Shown: piece by piece, positions 43,472-51,426 of the stretch | Numbering within the stretch: position 1 is the stretch's first letter | How the letters are laid out: the number at the start of each line of letters is the position of its first letter | Origin: Bariatricus massiliensis | GTDB lineage: Bacteria > Bacillota > Clostridia > Lachnospirales > Lachnospiraceae | Length of the DNA: 64,000 bases | Direction: 5' to 3' | NCBI RefSeq assembly: GCF_900086725.1 | Contig: NZ_LT574836.1 | Coordinates: 452,034 to 516,033 of the forward strand | Translations under genes and position numbers: made by a program | Notes under the pieces: generated by a model | The model's input: the letters and a program-made list of their open reading frames with translations, nothing else | Told to the model about the DNA's origin: nothing | The model's database searches: none

Positions 43472-44431
43472 ATGCTACATATTATCGGGATGATTTTGAA
43501 AATCATAGGGATTATACTGGCAGTGATACTGGGAATACTAGTATTATTGATTTGTATTGTTCTCTTTGTCCCGTTGAAATATGAGATAAAGGCAAAATTC
43601 GAAGGGACTCTGGACAGCGTCAATGTTAAGTTTCGATGTTCTTGGCTACTGCATTTGCTCGCTGCCTCGTTTTCCTTTGAAGACAGAGAATTCACGTGGA
43701 AGGCAAGAGTTGTCCACAAAGTATTTGGAAGTGAAGAAACCGTATCAAAGGCTGAAGAGACGCTGAAGACCGATGTGGAAGAAGTATATAAAAAGGAGCC
43801 GGAAGTCAAGAAAGCTAAACTGCCTAAGGAAACTAGAATAGATGAGTCGGCCGTAACAATCCAAGAACGAAGGATAGAAGCGGCAGAAGACGAGAGCGAA
43901 GAAAAGGCCGGAGAAAAGACGGAAGAAAAGACGGAGAAAGAGGGTTTTTGGGTTCGGATTGAAGGTAAGTGTAAAGCACTCTGGAATAAAATCAAAACAT
44001 TTTTTGAGAATATAAAATATACATTCGGGAAAATATGTGATAAGATAAAGTTATTATTGGAAAAGAAAGAGATTATTGCTGCGTTCGTCGAAGATGAGGT
44101 TCACAGGCTGGCTTTTGCTAGACTTAAAAAAGAAGCGTTCCGGCTTCTTAAATTTTTAAGACCTAAGAAATTTATGCTTAGAACTCGGTTTGGCTTCGAG
44201 GATCCCTATCATACAGGGCAGGCGCTTGCGGTTTTGAGCGTGATTTACCCGTTTTGGGGCGGACAGTTGTCGGTTGAGCCGGATTTTGAGAAAAGAATAT
44301 TGGAAGGCGAACTGCTCATAAACGGGAAAATCAGGACAGTATACGCGCTGATCGCGGCGTGGAATCTCTTTTGGGATAAGAATGTGAGAAAGCTCTATAC
44401 GGATGTAAAAAGTATGGGCAATAAGGTATAA
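43472..44431 (+). CDS. DUF2953-domain membrane protein (YtfI-like)
   Basis: A 319-residue protein with one N-terminal membrane segment (IIGIILAVILGILVLLICIVLFVPL), a Glu/Lys-rich middle of about 80 residues that looks like a charged linker, a long helical stretch (about 170-230) and a C-terminal DUF2953 domain (FGFEDPYHTGQALAVLSVIYPFWGGQLSVEP). In Bacillus, the DUF2953 gene ytfI is next to ytfJ/gerW, and the same pairing occurs here. It probably acts in spore formation or germination. Confidence 0.87.
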   Translation: MLHIIGMILKIIGIILAVILGILVLLICIVLFVPLKYEIKAKFEGTLDSVNVKFRCSWLLHLLAASFSFEDREFTWKARVVHKVFGSEETVSKAEETLKTDVEEVYKKEPEVKKAKLPKETRIDESAVTIQERRIEAAEDESEEKAGEKTEEKTEKEGFWVRIEGKCKALWNKIKTFFENIKYTFGKICDKIKLLLEKKEIIAAFVEDEVHRLAFARLKKEAFRLLKFLRPKKFMLRTRFGFEDPYHTGQALAVLSVIYPFWGGQLSVEPDFEKRILEGELLINGKIRTVYALIAAWNLFWDKNVRKLYTDVKSMGNKV

Positions 44432-44461
44432 ACAGAATCAGTAAAGTAGGAGGAAAGTCAG

Positions 44462-44905
44462 ATGTCAGCAGATAATCAGTTCAAGGAAACAATGGATTCC
44501 CTGTTCCAAGGGATGAATGGAGTCGTTTCATCAAAAACAGTCGTGGGAGACGCGATTCATATAGGGGATACCATTCTCTTACCTCTCGTAGATGTCTCAT
44601 TCGCGGTTGGGGCAGGCGCTTTTAATGCGGAGAAGAAGGAGCGGGGAGCCGGGGGACTGGGCGGTAAGATGACGCCTTGTGCGGTTCTTGTCATTCAAAA
44701 TGGAAGTACGAAACTTGTCAATATCAAGAATCAGGACACTATGACAAAGATACTTGACATGGTTCCGGATGTAATCGATAAGTTCCGTTCACCAAAAGAG
44801 GAAAAGATGACGGAGCAGGATGTGGCAGATATTCTTAACGATGCGGATATAGCCGCGGAGGCGGCAGCAGAAGCTGCGTACACAGAGACCGCGGCGGAAG
44901 ATTAA
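44462..44905 (+). CDS. gerW: Sporulation protein GerW (YtfJ)
   Basis: A 147-residue YtfJ-family protein, required for normal germination of Bacillus spores. The hallmark stretch VVGDAIHIGDTILLPLVDVSFAVGAG is followed by a glycine-rich loop (GAGGLGGKMTPCAVLVI) and LDMVPDVIDKF. The acidic, alanine-rich C-terminus (ADIAAEAAAEAAYTETAAED) is longer than in Bacillus. It follows the DUF2953 gene by 30 bp with an AGGAGG site. Its presence argues that the organism forms spores. Confidence 0.93.
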   Translation: MSADNQFKETMDSLFQGMNGVVSSKTVVGDAIHIGDTILLPLVDVSFAVGAGAFNAEKKERGAGGLGGKMTPCAVLVIQNGSTKLVNIKNQDTMTKILDMVPDVIDKFRSPKEEKMTEQDVADILNDADIAAEAAAEAAYTETAAED

Positions 44906-44976
44906 AAGAATCTAGGAATAATGTGTCTGGCTGTTCATATACTGTATAAAAGACAGTGAAGGCGGAACAGGGCGTT

Positions 44977-45117
44977 TTGAAGCGGGTAATTGGTTTTGCG
45001 TTATTCTTTATAGCAGTGGGGATGGTAATCATGATGTTCCTGCCGAATATATTGATAGGTATTTTGATTGTAGGAGTGTGCCTTCTGGTTGGTTATCAGC
45101 TGTTCTGTGGAAGTTAG
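44977..45117 (+). CDS. 46-residue membrane peptide
   Basis: A small open frame starting at TTG after an AGGGCG site and reading MKRVIGFALFFIAVGMVIMM onward to a stop after CGS. Its 46 residues make two hydrophobic segments joined by PNIL, with a basic start (MKR) and a cysteine near the end. It lies between gerW and the rpsB promoter and is on the same strand. The clean membrane-protein composition and frame support a real gene; I recall similar short proteins in Lachnospiraceae. Function unknown. Confidence 0.7.
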   Translation: MKRVIGFALFFIAVGMVIMMFLPNILIGILIVGVCLLVGYQLFCGS

Positions 45118-45171
45118 AGTTGATAGAATGATTAATTATGTTAAATTATGCTCAAAATAGAAATAATAAAG

Positions 45172-45202
45172 AAAAAAGCCTTGCGGTACGCAGGGCTTTT
45201 GT
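45172..45202 (+). terminator. Terminator upstream of rpsB
   Basis: An 11-bp stem AAAGCCTTGCG with CGCAGGGCTTT (one G-T pair) around a 3-nt loop, ending in TTTT. It overlaps the likely rpsB promoter. Confidence 0.8.
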
Positions 45203-45210
45203 GTTATACT
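45181..45210 (+). promoter_or_regulatory. Promoter for rpsB-tsf
   Basis: TTGCGG and TATACT with an 18-bp spacer. The -35 falls inside the stem-loop of the preceding terminator. Confidence 0.5.
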
Positions 45211-45230
45211 ACTAACGTTGCAAAAAAACA

Positions 45231-45293
45231 CGTATGTGGTTTATCTCAACGGTGCCAACGCATAAATGCACGGCTTTGAGACATAAGCATACG
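45231..45293 (+). promoter_or_regulatory. Structured 5' leader of rpsB, candidate ribosomal-protein leader
   Basis: Nested complementary segments: CGTATG (45231) with CATACG (45288), TTAT (45241) with ATAA (45283), CTCAA (45245) with TTGAG (45276), and GCC (45254) with GGC (45272) around a small terminal hairpin. A 2-nt bulge separates the second and third helices. The element starts about 20 nt after the -10 box and ends about 30 nt before rpsB, where autoregulatory binding by S2 would act. Confidence 0.6.
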
Positions 45294-45323
45294 GAAGCTA
45301 AAAACCAAATGGAGGAAAGAAAC

Positions 45324-46061
45324 ATGAGCGTTATTTCAATGAAACAACTTTTAGAAGCAGGTGTTCATTTCGGACATCAGACAAGAAGATGGAACCCTAA
45401 AATGGCAGAGTACATCTACACAGAGAGAAACGGTATTTACATTATTGACTTACAGAAATCCGTTGGCAAAGTAGATGAGGCATATCAGGCAGTAGCTGAT
45501 ATCGCGGCTGAAGGCGGCACAATCCTTTTTGTTGGTACTAAGAAACAGGCTCAGGACGCTATCAGAACAGAAGCTGAGCGCTGCGGAATGTTCTATGTAA
45601 ATGAGAGATGGCTTGGCGGTATGCTCACAAACTTCAAGACAATCCAGAGCAGAATCAACCGTCTGAAAGATATCGAGAGAATGGCAGAAGACGGAACATT
45701 TGACGTACTTCCTAAGAAAGAAGTTATCGCTCTCAAGAAAGAATGGGAAAAATTAGAAAAGAACCTTGGTGGAATCAAGGATATGAAGAGAATACCGGAT
45801 GCAATCTTCGTAGTTGACCCGAAGAAAGAAAGAATCTGTATTCAGGAAGCACACACACTTGGAATTCCGCTTATCGGTATTGCAGATACAAACTGTGACC
45901 CGGAAGAACTTGATTATGTTATCCCGGGAAATGACGACGCTATCAGAGCAGTTAAGCTTATCGTATCTAAGATGGCTGATGCTGTAATCGAAGCTAATCA
46001 GGGAGCAGCAGAAGAATATTACGAAGAAGCTGAAGCAGTAGAAGAAACTGTAGAAGCATAG
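45324..46061 (+). CDS. rpsB: Ribosomal protein S2
   Basis: Small-subunit ribosomal protein, 245 residues from the ATG 8 nt after GGAGGA. It begins MSVISMKQLLEAGVHFGHQT, carries the S2 block ERNGIYIIDLQKSV, RWLGGMLTNFKTI and IADTNCDPEELDYVIPGNDDA, and ends in an acidic tail. An upstream in-frame ATG lies inside the structured leader and lacks a ribosome site. It is followed by tsf, the standard order. Confidence 0.98.
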   Translation: MSVISMKQLLEAGVHFGHQTRRWNPKMAEYIYTERNGIYIIDLQKSVGKVDEAYQAVADIAAEGGTILFVGTKKQAQDAIRTEAERCGMFYVNERWLGGMLTNFKTIQSRINRLKDIERMAEDGTFDVLPKKEVIALKKEWEKLEKNLGGIKDMKRIPDAIFVVDPKKERICIQEAHTLGIPLIGIADTNCDPEELDYVIPGNDDAIRAVKLIVSKMADAVIEANQGAAEEYYEEAEAVEETVEA

Positions 46062-46100
46062 TCAGTAATTTCTAGTAAAATATAGATGGAGGATACAATC

Positions 46101-47021
46101 ATGGCAATCACAGCAAGCATGGTAAAAGAATTAAGAGAAATGACCGGAGCAGGTATGATGGACTGCAAGAAGGCTCTTAACGAGACGAACGGAAATATGG
46201 ACGAAGCTGTTGAATACCTCAGAAAGAACGGACAGGCTAAAGCTGAGAAAAAGGCTGGAAGAATCGCAGCTGAAGGTATCGTTATGGCTGAAGTAAAAGA
46301 TGACAAGACAGCGGCAATCGTAGAGGTTAACTCTGAGACAGACTTTGTTGCCAAGAACGCAGAATTTCAGGGATTTGTTAAAGCGGTTGTTAATCAGGCT
46401 CTGGCTACAGACGCAGCAGATATGGATGCTTTCTTCGCAGAAGCATGGAATGAAGACGCGTCCAAGACAGTGAAGGACGTTCTTACAGAAAAGATTTCTG
46501 TAATCGGTGAGAACTTAAATATCAGAAGATTTGAAAAAGTAGTGACAGACGGATGTGTAGTTTCTTATATTCATGGCGGCGGACGTATCGGCGTTCTCGT
46601 AGAAGCTTCTACAGATATAGTGAACGACGAAATCAAAACCTGTCTGAAGAATGTGGCTATGCAGGTTGCAGCTATGTCACCGAAATATGTATCCCGCGAT
46701 GAAGTATCTCAGGAATACATGGAGCATGAAAAAGAAATCCTTCTTGCACAGGCTAAGCTTGAGAATCCGAACAAGCCGGACAATATTATTGAGAAGATGA
46801 TTATCGGACGTCTCAACAAAGAGATGAAAGAAATCTGCCTTCTGGATCAGGTTTATGTTCAGGACAGCGAATTGACTGTTGCTAAATATGTAGAGAAGGT
46901 AGCAAAAGAAAACGGAGCTAACGTAGCAGTTAAGAGATTTGTTCGTTTTGAGACAGGCGAAGGTCTGGAAAAGAAAAATGAAGATTTCGCTGCTGAAGTG
47001 GCTGCTCAGATGGGAAACTAA
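46101..47021 (+). CDS. tsf: Translation elongation factor Ts
   Basis: Nucleotide exchange factor for EF-Tu, 306 residues from the ATG 7 nt after GGAGG. The N-terminal UBA-like domain holds the hallmark VKELREMTGAGMMDCKKAL, and the core contains VEVNSETDFVAKNAEFQ, the Asp-Phe pair that contacts EF-Tu. The C-terminal part reads LLDQVYVQDSELTVAKYV. It ends before a strong terminator, closing the rpsB-tsf operon. Confidence 0.98.
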   Translation: MAITASMVKELREMTGAGMMDCKKALNETNGNMDEAVEYLRKNGQAKAEKKAGRIAAEGIVMAEVKDDKTAAIVEVNSETDFVAKNAEFQGFVKAVVNQALATDAADMDAFFAEAWNEDASKTVKDVLTEKISVIGENLNIRRFEKVVTDGCVVSYIHGGGRIGVLVEASTDIVNDEIKTCLKNVAMQVAAMSPKYVSRDEVSQEYMEHEKEILLAQAKLENPNKPDNIIEKMIIGRLNKEMKEICLLDQVYVQDSELTVAKYVEKVAKENGANVAVKRFVRFETGEGLEKKNEDFAAEVAAQMGN

Positions 47022-47046
47022 TCTGAATTATATCTTTAACCTTTAT

Positions 47047-47090
47047 AAGCCCCACAAATGGCGTGTATGCGTTATTTGTGGGGCTTTTTT
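47047..47090 (+). terminator. Terminator after tsf
   Basis: AAGCCCCACAAAT pairs perfectly with ATTTGTGGGGCTT around a 14-nt loop, followed by a T-run. Confidence 0.93.
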
Positions 47091-47124
47091 GCAACTTAAG
47101 ACAAATAAGTGAGGAAAGGCTGTT

Positions 47125-47382
47125 ATGAAAATCAAAGAGCGGGCAGTAAAATTAAAGTTACAGATTCCGGCAGTATTTTTAGCACTAAAGGATAGGCGGA
47201 CCCCTTGGTATGCGAAAGTATTGGCAGGGATAACCGTTGCGTATGCGTTTTCACCGGAACAAAGTATGGAACGTGCCCAAAATCTGTGGAGTGGCGGGAA
47301 ACCGAAAAAATGGTATTTTGCGATTCCTATTGTACTCATTTGGGGGATAATCATATTGCTCATCATAAAACTATTTGCGTAA
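47125..47382 (+). CDS. DUF1232-like membrane protein lacking the family core
   Basis: An 85-residue protein. The first part (LALKDRRTPWYAKVLAGITVAYAFSP) is the usual entry to a DUF1232/YkvA protein and the end (GGKPKKWYFAIPIVLIWGIIILLII) is a usual DUF1232 C-terminal segment. Between them the conserved core that normally reads IDLIPDFIPVLGYLDD plus a following helix is missing; SP (near residue 44) is joined directly to EQSMERAQNLW. The frame is intact and a GAGGAAAGG site precedes it, so this looks like an in-frame deletion rather than a broken gene. Function unknown. Confidence 0.75.
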   Translation: MKIKERAVKLKLQIPAVFLALKDRRTPWYAKVLAGITVAYAFSPEQSMERAQNLWSGGKPKKWYFAIPIVLIWGIIILLIIKLFA

Positions 47383-47465
47383 TCAATAGCGTCTCACAGC
47401 GGTATATGCTACAATAAAAGTAGTACTATGAACGTGAGATTTATAAGAAATGCGTAAAAGGAGGA

Positions 47466-49526
47466 ATGAGGATGGATGCAAGATTAGAACCGTTGTTTAC
47501 ACCTTGGAAAATCGGAAACTGTGAGATTAAGAACCGGATTGTGTTGACATCGATGGGAGGAACCAATCTCCTAGGCTGGATGGAAAAGAACCATTTTGAT
47601 GAGGACGGGGCGCGCTTTATCATGGAGGTCGCTAGGAATCATGCGGGGCTGGTCCTGCCGGGATGCCAGCCGGTCTACAATCCTATGTTCGGGCAATGGC
47701 TTTACAAGAACAAGAAAATGTATGAAGATTTGAAAAACTGGATGCCGGAGTTTCATAAGACAGGAGCTAAATTGTTCGTCCAGCTGACAGCGGGATTTGG
47801 CCGGTCATTTACAATCAGTGAGCTGATGGAGAAGCTCTACACGAACAAGTTCCTGCGTGTGGTGTCCAAGCCTTTTATGAATCTGGATAAAATAACTGCA
47901 TCCGCAAGTCCGTCTCCAAACCGTTGGTCAGACAAGGTACCGTCAAGGGAGATGACGGTGGAAGAGATTCATGAATTCGTAGATGCCTTTGCCAAATGTG
48001 CGAAACTGCTTCAGGACGCGGGGGTGGACGGCGTGGAGATTCATGCGGTCCACGAGGGATATCTTCTGGATCAGTTTACGTTAAAATATGTGAATCACCG
48101 TACGGACGAATACGGGGGTTCCTTTGAAAACCGCTACCGCTTTGCCGTGGAGACCGTGCAGGCCATCAAAAAAGTGTGCGGGAAAGAGTTTCCGGTATCC
48201 CTGCGTTACAGTGTGCGCTCCATGACGAAGGGATTCCGGGAGGGGGCTCTGCCCGGAGAGACTTTTACCGAGGCGGGGAGAGATATGGAGGAGTCCCAGA
48301 AGGCTGCTAAATACCTGCAGGAGGCTGGATATGATATGCTGAACTGCGACAATGGAACATACGACGCGTGGTACTGGGCACATCCGCCTATCTACATGCC
48401 GGAGAACTGCAATCTGCAGGATGTAGAACATATCAGGAAGTATGTAGATATTCCCGTTGTATGTGCAGGACGGATGGAGCCGAGAACGGCAGCGGATTCT
48501 ATTGCGGCGGGAAAGATAGACGGGGCCGGGTTTGCCCGTCAGTTTTTGGCAGACCAAGCATGGGTCACAAAGATGATGGAGGGGAGAGAGGAAGATATCC
48601 GTCCCTGTATACTATGTCATAACGGCTGTTTTAATATGTGCCATTATAAAGGGGTACCCAATGACCAAGAACTCTCTGACAGTCTTCATTTGGCGCGCTG
48701 TGCGGTCAATGCGGAGGTCATGCAGTGGAATAAACATTACATAAAAAAGGCCGATTCTTCTAAAAAAGTGCACATTATCGGCGGCGGTCTGGGCGGCATG
48801 GAGGCAGCCAGAGTGTTGAAGATGAGAGGGCATGAGCCAGTCATCTATGAGAAGGGCAGTGTGCTCGGCGGGACATTTATTCCGGCAAGTGCAGAATCTT
48901 ACAAAGATAAGCTGAGAAGCCTTCTTGTCTGGTACAGAAGGCAGATGGAGACAATGGGCATAGAAGTCCATCTAAATGAAGAGATTAAAGATACGGCACA
49001 GTTCGGCAGTGACCCGATTATCGTTGCAACGGGAGCCGTCCCCAGAATCTTGAAAAAGGTACCGGGGCATGAGCGGATGATCGAGGCGTGTGAGTATTTG
49101 AACGGCGCTGAGGTGGGCGAGGTAGTCGCCGTCATCGGCGGAGGATTGACCGGGTGTGAGATTGCGTATGAATTGGCGCTGAAGGGGAAGAAGCCGGTCA
49201 TCGTGGAGATGAAGGACGATTTAATCTCACAGAAGGGAGTGTGCCTTGCCAACAGCTCTTATCTGCGGGAATGGTTTGCCCTCCACCAAGTGCCGGTTTA
49301 TCTGGAGACGACGCTGAAGGAAGTGAAGGAAGATGCCGTCATCTGCCGTGCGAAGGATGGAAAGGACGTGGAGATCGCATGCGATTCTGTCATCAGCTCT
49401 GCGGGTTATATTTCTGCTCCGTTGACAGAAATAGGAAGAAATGCATATCTGGTGGGCGACTGCCTTCAGGTAGGGAACCTGCGCTCCGTAATTTGGAGCG
49501 CCTATGAAGCAGCGATGAAGATTTGA
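47466..49526 (+). CDS. 2-enoate reductase-like flavoprotein (OYE/FAD, Fe-S)
   Basis: A 686-residue protein of the enoate reductase and 2,4-dienoyl-CoA reductase group. Residues 1-370 are an Old Yellow Enzyme barrel with FMN (GVEIHAVHEGYLLDQF, DEYGGSFENRYRF). A 4Fe-4S motif follows (CILCHNGCFNMC and a later cysteine in LARCAVN). The C-terminal half binds FAD (VHIIGGGLGGMEAARVLKMRG) and NAD(P)H (VAVIGGGLTGCEIAYEL). The HAVHEGYLLDQF variant and NGTYDAWYWAHPP recall clostridial 2-enoate reductases rather than BaiCD. It is followed at 24 bp by AcnX subunits. Substrate unknown. Confidence 0.88.
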   Translation: MRMDARLEPLFTPWKIGNCEIKNRIVLTSMGGTNLLGWMEKNHFDEDGARFIMEVARNHAGLVLPGCQPVYNPMFGQWLYKNKKMYEDLKNWMPEFHKTGAKLFVQLTAGFGRSFTISELMEKLYTNKFLRVVSKPFMNLDKITASASPSPNRWSDKVPSREMTVEEIHEFVDAFAKCAKLLQDAGVDGVEIHAVHEGYLLDQFTLKYVNHRTDEYGGSFENRYRFAVETVQAIKKVCGKEFPVSLRYSVRSMTKGFREGALPGETFTEAGRDMEESQKAAKYLQEAGYDMLNCDNGTYDAWYWAHPPIYMPENCNLQDVEHIRKYVDIPVVCAGRMEPRTAADSIAAGKIDGAGFARQFLADQAWVTKMMEGREEDIRPCILCHNGCFNMCHYKGVPNDQELSDSLHLARCAVNAEVMQWNKHYIKKADSSKKVHIIGGGLGGMEAARVLKMRGHEPVIYEKGSVLGGTFIPASAESYKDKLRSLLVWYRRQMETMGIEVHLNEEIKDTAQFGSDPIIVATGAVPRILKKVPGHERMIEACEYLNGAEVGEVVAVIGGGLTGCEIAYELALKGKKPVIVEMKDDLISQKGVCLANSSYLREWFALHQVPVYLETTLKEVKEDAVICRAKDGKDVEIACDSVISSAGYISAPLTEIGRNAYLVGDCLQVGNLRSVIWSAYEAAMKI

Positions 49527-49550
49527 CCTTCGGAATTGAGGTGGAAGAAG

Positions 49551-50837
49551 ATGAAATATAAGATGAAGCTGGACGCACAGCAGGAAGCCATTTTAAAGGG
49601 AGAAAAAGGCGATGTCATGGCAAAGGTGATGGAGACGATGGTTCGTTATGGCGAACTGTTCGGAGCCGATTCCATGGTTCCTATCACAAGCAGGTACAAT
49701 CACCTTGTCACATCCTTTGGGCTGAAAGCACTGGGTCCGGTCTATGATTTGATGGAAAAACTGATTGATGCGGGATGCCTGTCGCAGCAGAAATTCACGG
49801 CAGACCCCCGTCCGCTGGACAAAAAGGTGCCCAGCTCCTTCATACAGAATATTGTGTTTCAACATTTTATGTACAGCAAACAGGAGTATTATGAGAATCA
49901 GTTACAGCAGCTGGGGCTGTTGGAGAAGGATGCGTTTACGTGCACCTGCTATATGGATGAGGTGGGAAATACGCCCCGGCAGGGGGAGGTTCTTTCTTGG
50001 TCGGAGTCTTCTGCGGTTGTGTATGCCAACTCCGTTCTTGGAGCCAGATGTAACCGTAATTCCGGAATCATTGATTTGATGGGGGCGGTGGTAGGATATG
50101 TGCCGTATTTTGGACTGCTGACGGACGAAGGGCGCAAGGCGGACTGGGTCGTGGAAATCAAGACAACGAAAAAGCCGGAAGCACAGCTTCTAGGTTCGGC
50201 CATAGGCATGAAAGTGATGGAAGATGTGCCTTATATTGTCGGTCTGGATAAGTGGCTCGGCACACTGGACGATGATGCCAAAACATATCTGAAAGATTTT
50301 GGCGCGGCGACGGCGTCCAATGGCGCGGTAGGCCTGTACCATGTGGAAGGAATCACGCCAGAGGCTGTTTCGCAGGGGCGGGCTCTGGTAAGAGAAGACG
50401 CTAAGGTGTATGTGGTGGACGATGCGGAGCTTAAGCGGATATACGACGGCTATCCGGTTATTTGGAAAAACAAGGACGCCCGTCCGAAGCTCTGCTTTAT
50501 GGGATGCCCCCATATGAGCTTGAACCAGCTGGTGAGCTGGACCGAGAAGGTGGAGCAGTCCTTGAAGGAGGCGGGAAATGCCAAGGTGGTCATTCCTACC
50601 GTATTTACGGCCGCGCCGGCAGTTCTGAGGAAATTCAAAGAGACAGATTATGCCGGAAGATTGGAGAAAACCGGAATCATTGTCTCGGATATCTGTCCGC
50701 TGATGTATATGAACAATCCGCTGAGTACAAGTATGCCGGTCATTACATCGAGCAATAAGCTGCGCACCTATACAAGTGCTAGATATTATACGGACGATGA
50801 GATTCTGCAGCAGATTACAAAAGGAGGGAATGTGTGA
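49551..50837 (+). CDS. Aconitase X large (catalytic) subunit, DUF521
   Basis: A 428-residue AcnX catalytic subunit, which dehydrates a hydroxy acid using an iron-sulfur cluster; known members act on cis-3-hydroxy-L-proline or mevalonate 5-phosphate. Hallmarks are CTCYMDEVGNTPRQGEVLSW, the near-invariant ESSAVVYANSVLGARCNRN, and two more candidate cluster cysteines in MGCPHMSLNQL and DICPLMY. The start follows a GAGGTGG site by 6 nt. Its stop shares one base with the small-subunit start. The reaction here is inferred to make an unsaturated acid. Confidence 0.9.
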   Translation: MKYKMKLDAQQEAILKGEKGDVMAKVMETMVRYGELFGADSMVPITSRYNHLVTSFGLKALGPVYDLMEKLIDAGCLSQQKFTADPRPLDKKVPSSFIQNIVFQHFMYSKQEYYENQLQQLGLLEKDAFTCTCYMDEVGNTPRQGEVLSWSESSAVVYANSVLGARCNRNSGIIDLMGAVVGYVPYFGLLTDEGRKADWVVEIKTTKKPEAQLLGSAIGMKVMEDVPYIVGLDKWLGTLDDDAKTYLKDFGAATASNGAVGLYHVEGITPEAVSQGRALVREDAKVYVVDDAELKRIYDGYPVIWKNKDARPKLCFMGCPHMSLNQLVSWTEKVEQSLKEAGNAKVVIPTVFTAAPAVLRKFKETDYAGRLEKTGIIVSDICPLMYMNNPLSTSMPVITSSNKLRTYTSARYYTDDEILQQITKGGNV

Positions 50838-51283
50838 TGAAGAGTTTTCAAGGAAGAGTTGTCACTCCGGGAGAAATTACCGCTCAGGCACTGGTGTCCC
50901 ACGGCGGTTTGAATACACTTGCCTCATTCCAAAAAGCGCTCCAGTTCGGGGACAAAAAGGCGACCTGCGGAGATCAGAATAACGCGGACTTGTACGGAAA
51001 ACAGATGGCAGGAAAGGCACTCTGCCTGCCGAGGACCATAGGCTCGACGACGGGTGGTCTGGTACTGTATTGTGCCTGCTCCATGAAACGGCAGCCGGCT
51101 TGCATGCTGTTCTCGGAACCGATAGATTCTCTGGCCGCGGCGGGAGCGGTTCTGGCGGATGTCTGGCTTGAGGATGTGTCCATGCCGGTGATAGATTCGC
51201 TGGGGGAGGAATTTTTAGATTATGTCAAGGATGAGATGACCATTGTTATTAAAGAAAACGGCATGGTAGAAATCAGTGATTAA
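50837..51283 (+). CDS. Aconitase X small (swivel) subunit, DUF126
   Basis: A 148-residue partner of the preceding subunit. It has the swivel-domain features of AcnX: ITAQALVSHGGLNTLASF, the CGDQNNADLYGKQMAGKALCLP stretch split here as two conserved pieces, and the IGSTTGGLVLY loop, which supplies a catalytic serine in this family. In many bacteria the two subunits are fused; here they are separate, the type IIa arrangement. It starts 9 nt after AGGAGGG within the end of the large subunit gene. Confidence 0.88.
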   Translation: MKSFQGRVVTPGEITAQALVSHGGLNTLASFQKALQFGDKKATCGDQNNADLYGKQMAGKALCLPRTIGSTTGGLVLYCACSMKRQPACMLFSEPIDSLAAAGAVLADVWLEDVSMPVIDSLGEEFLDYVKDEMTIVIKENGMVEISD

Positions 51284-51288
51284 TATAG

Positions 51289-51322
51289 ATAAGGGAAGCG
51301 TCCTTGGCGCTTCCCTTATTTA
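51289..51322 (+). terminator. Terminator of the enoate reductase/AcnX operon
   Basis: ATAAGGGAAGCG pairs with CGCTTCCCTTAT around a 7-nt loop, followed by TTT. Confidence 0.85.
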
Positions 51323-51386
51323 ATCTCATCCTGCTTTTCATTGTCACAATATCGTGATAATTCTGTAATTGTGGGATAAAATAGGA

Positions 51387-51392
51387 TATAAT
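51387..51392 (+). promoter_or_regulatory. -10 element for the two-component/ABC operon
   Basis: A perfect TATAAT about 35 bp before the regulator start. The best -35 at 17 bp is TGTAAT, which is weak, so regulated activation is possible. Confidence 0.45.
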
Positions 51393-51426
51393 TACAGGAA
51401 AGAGAAGACTTGATGTGAGGGAGATT

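Noticed and set aside
45234..45323. Earlier in-frame ATG giving rpsB a 30-residue N-terminal extension
   Set aside because: It has no ribosome site, lies in the structured leader, and S2 proteins begin at MSVISMKQ.
47466..51283. Bile-acid dehydroxylation (bai) operon
   Set aside because: The OYE protein lacks the BaiCD-like features I recall, and no bile-acid CoA ligase, dehydrogenase or BaiE-like gene is nearby.
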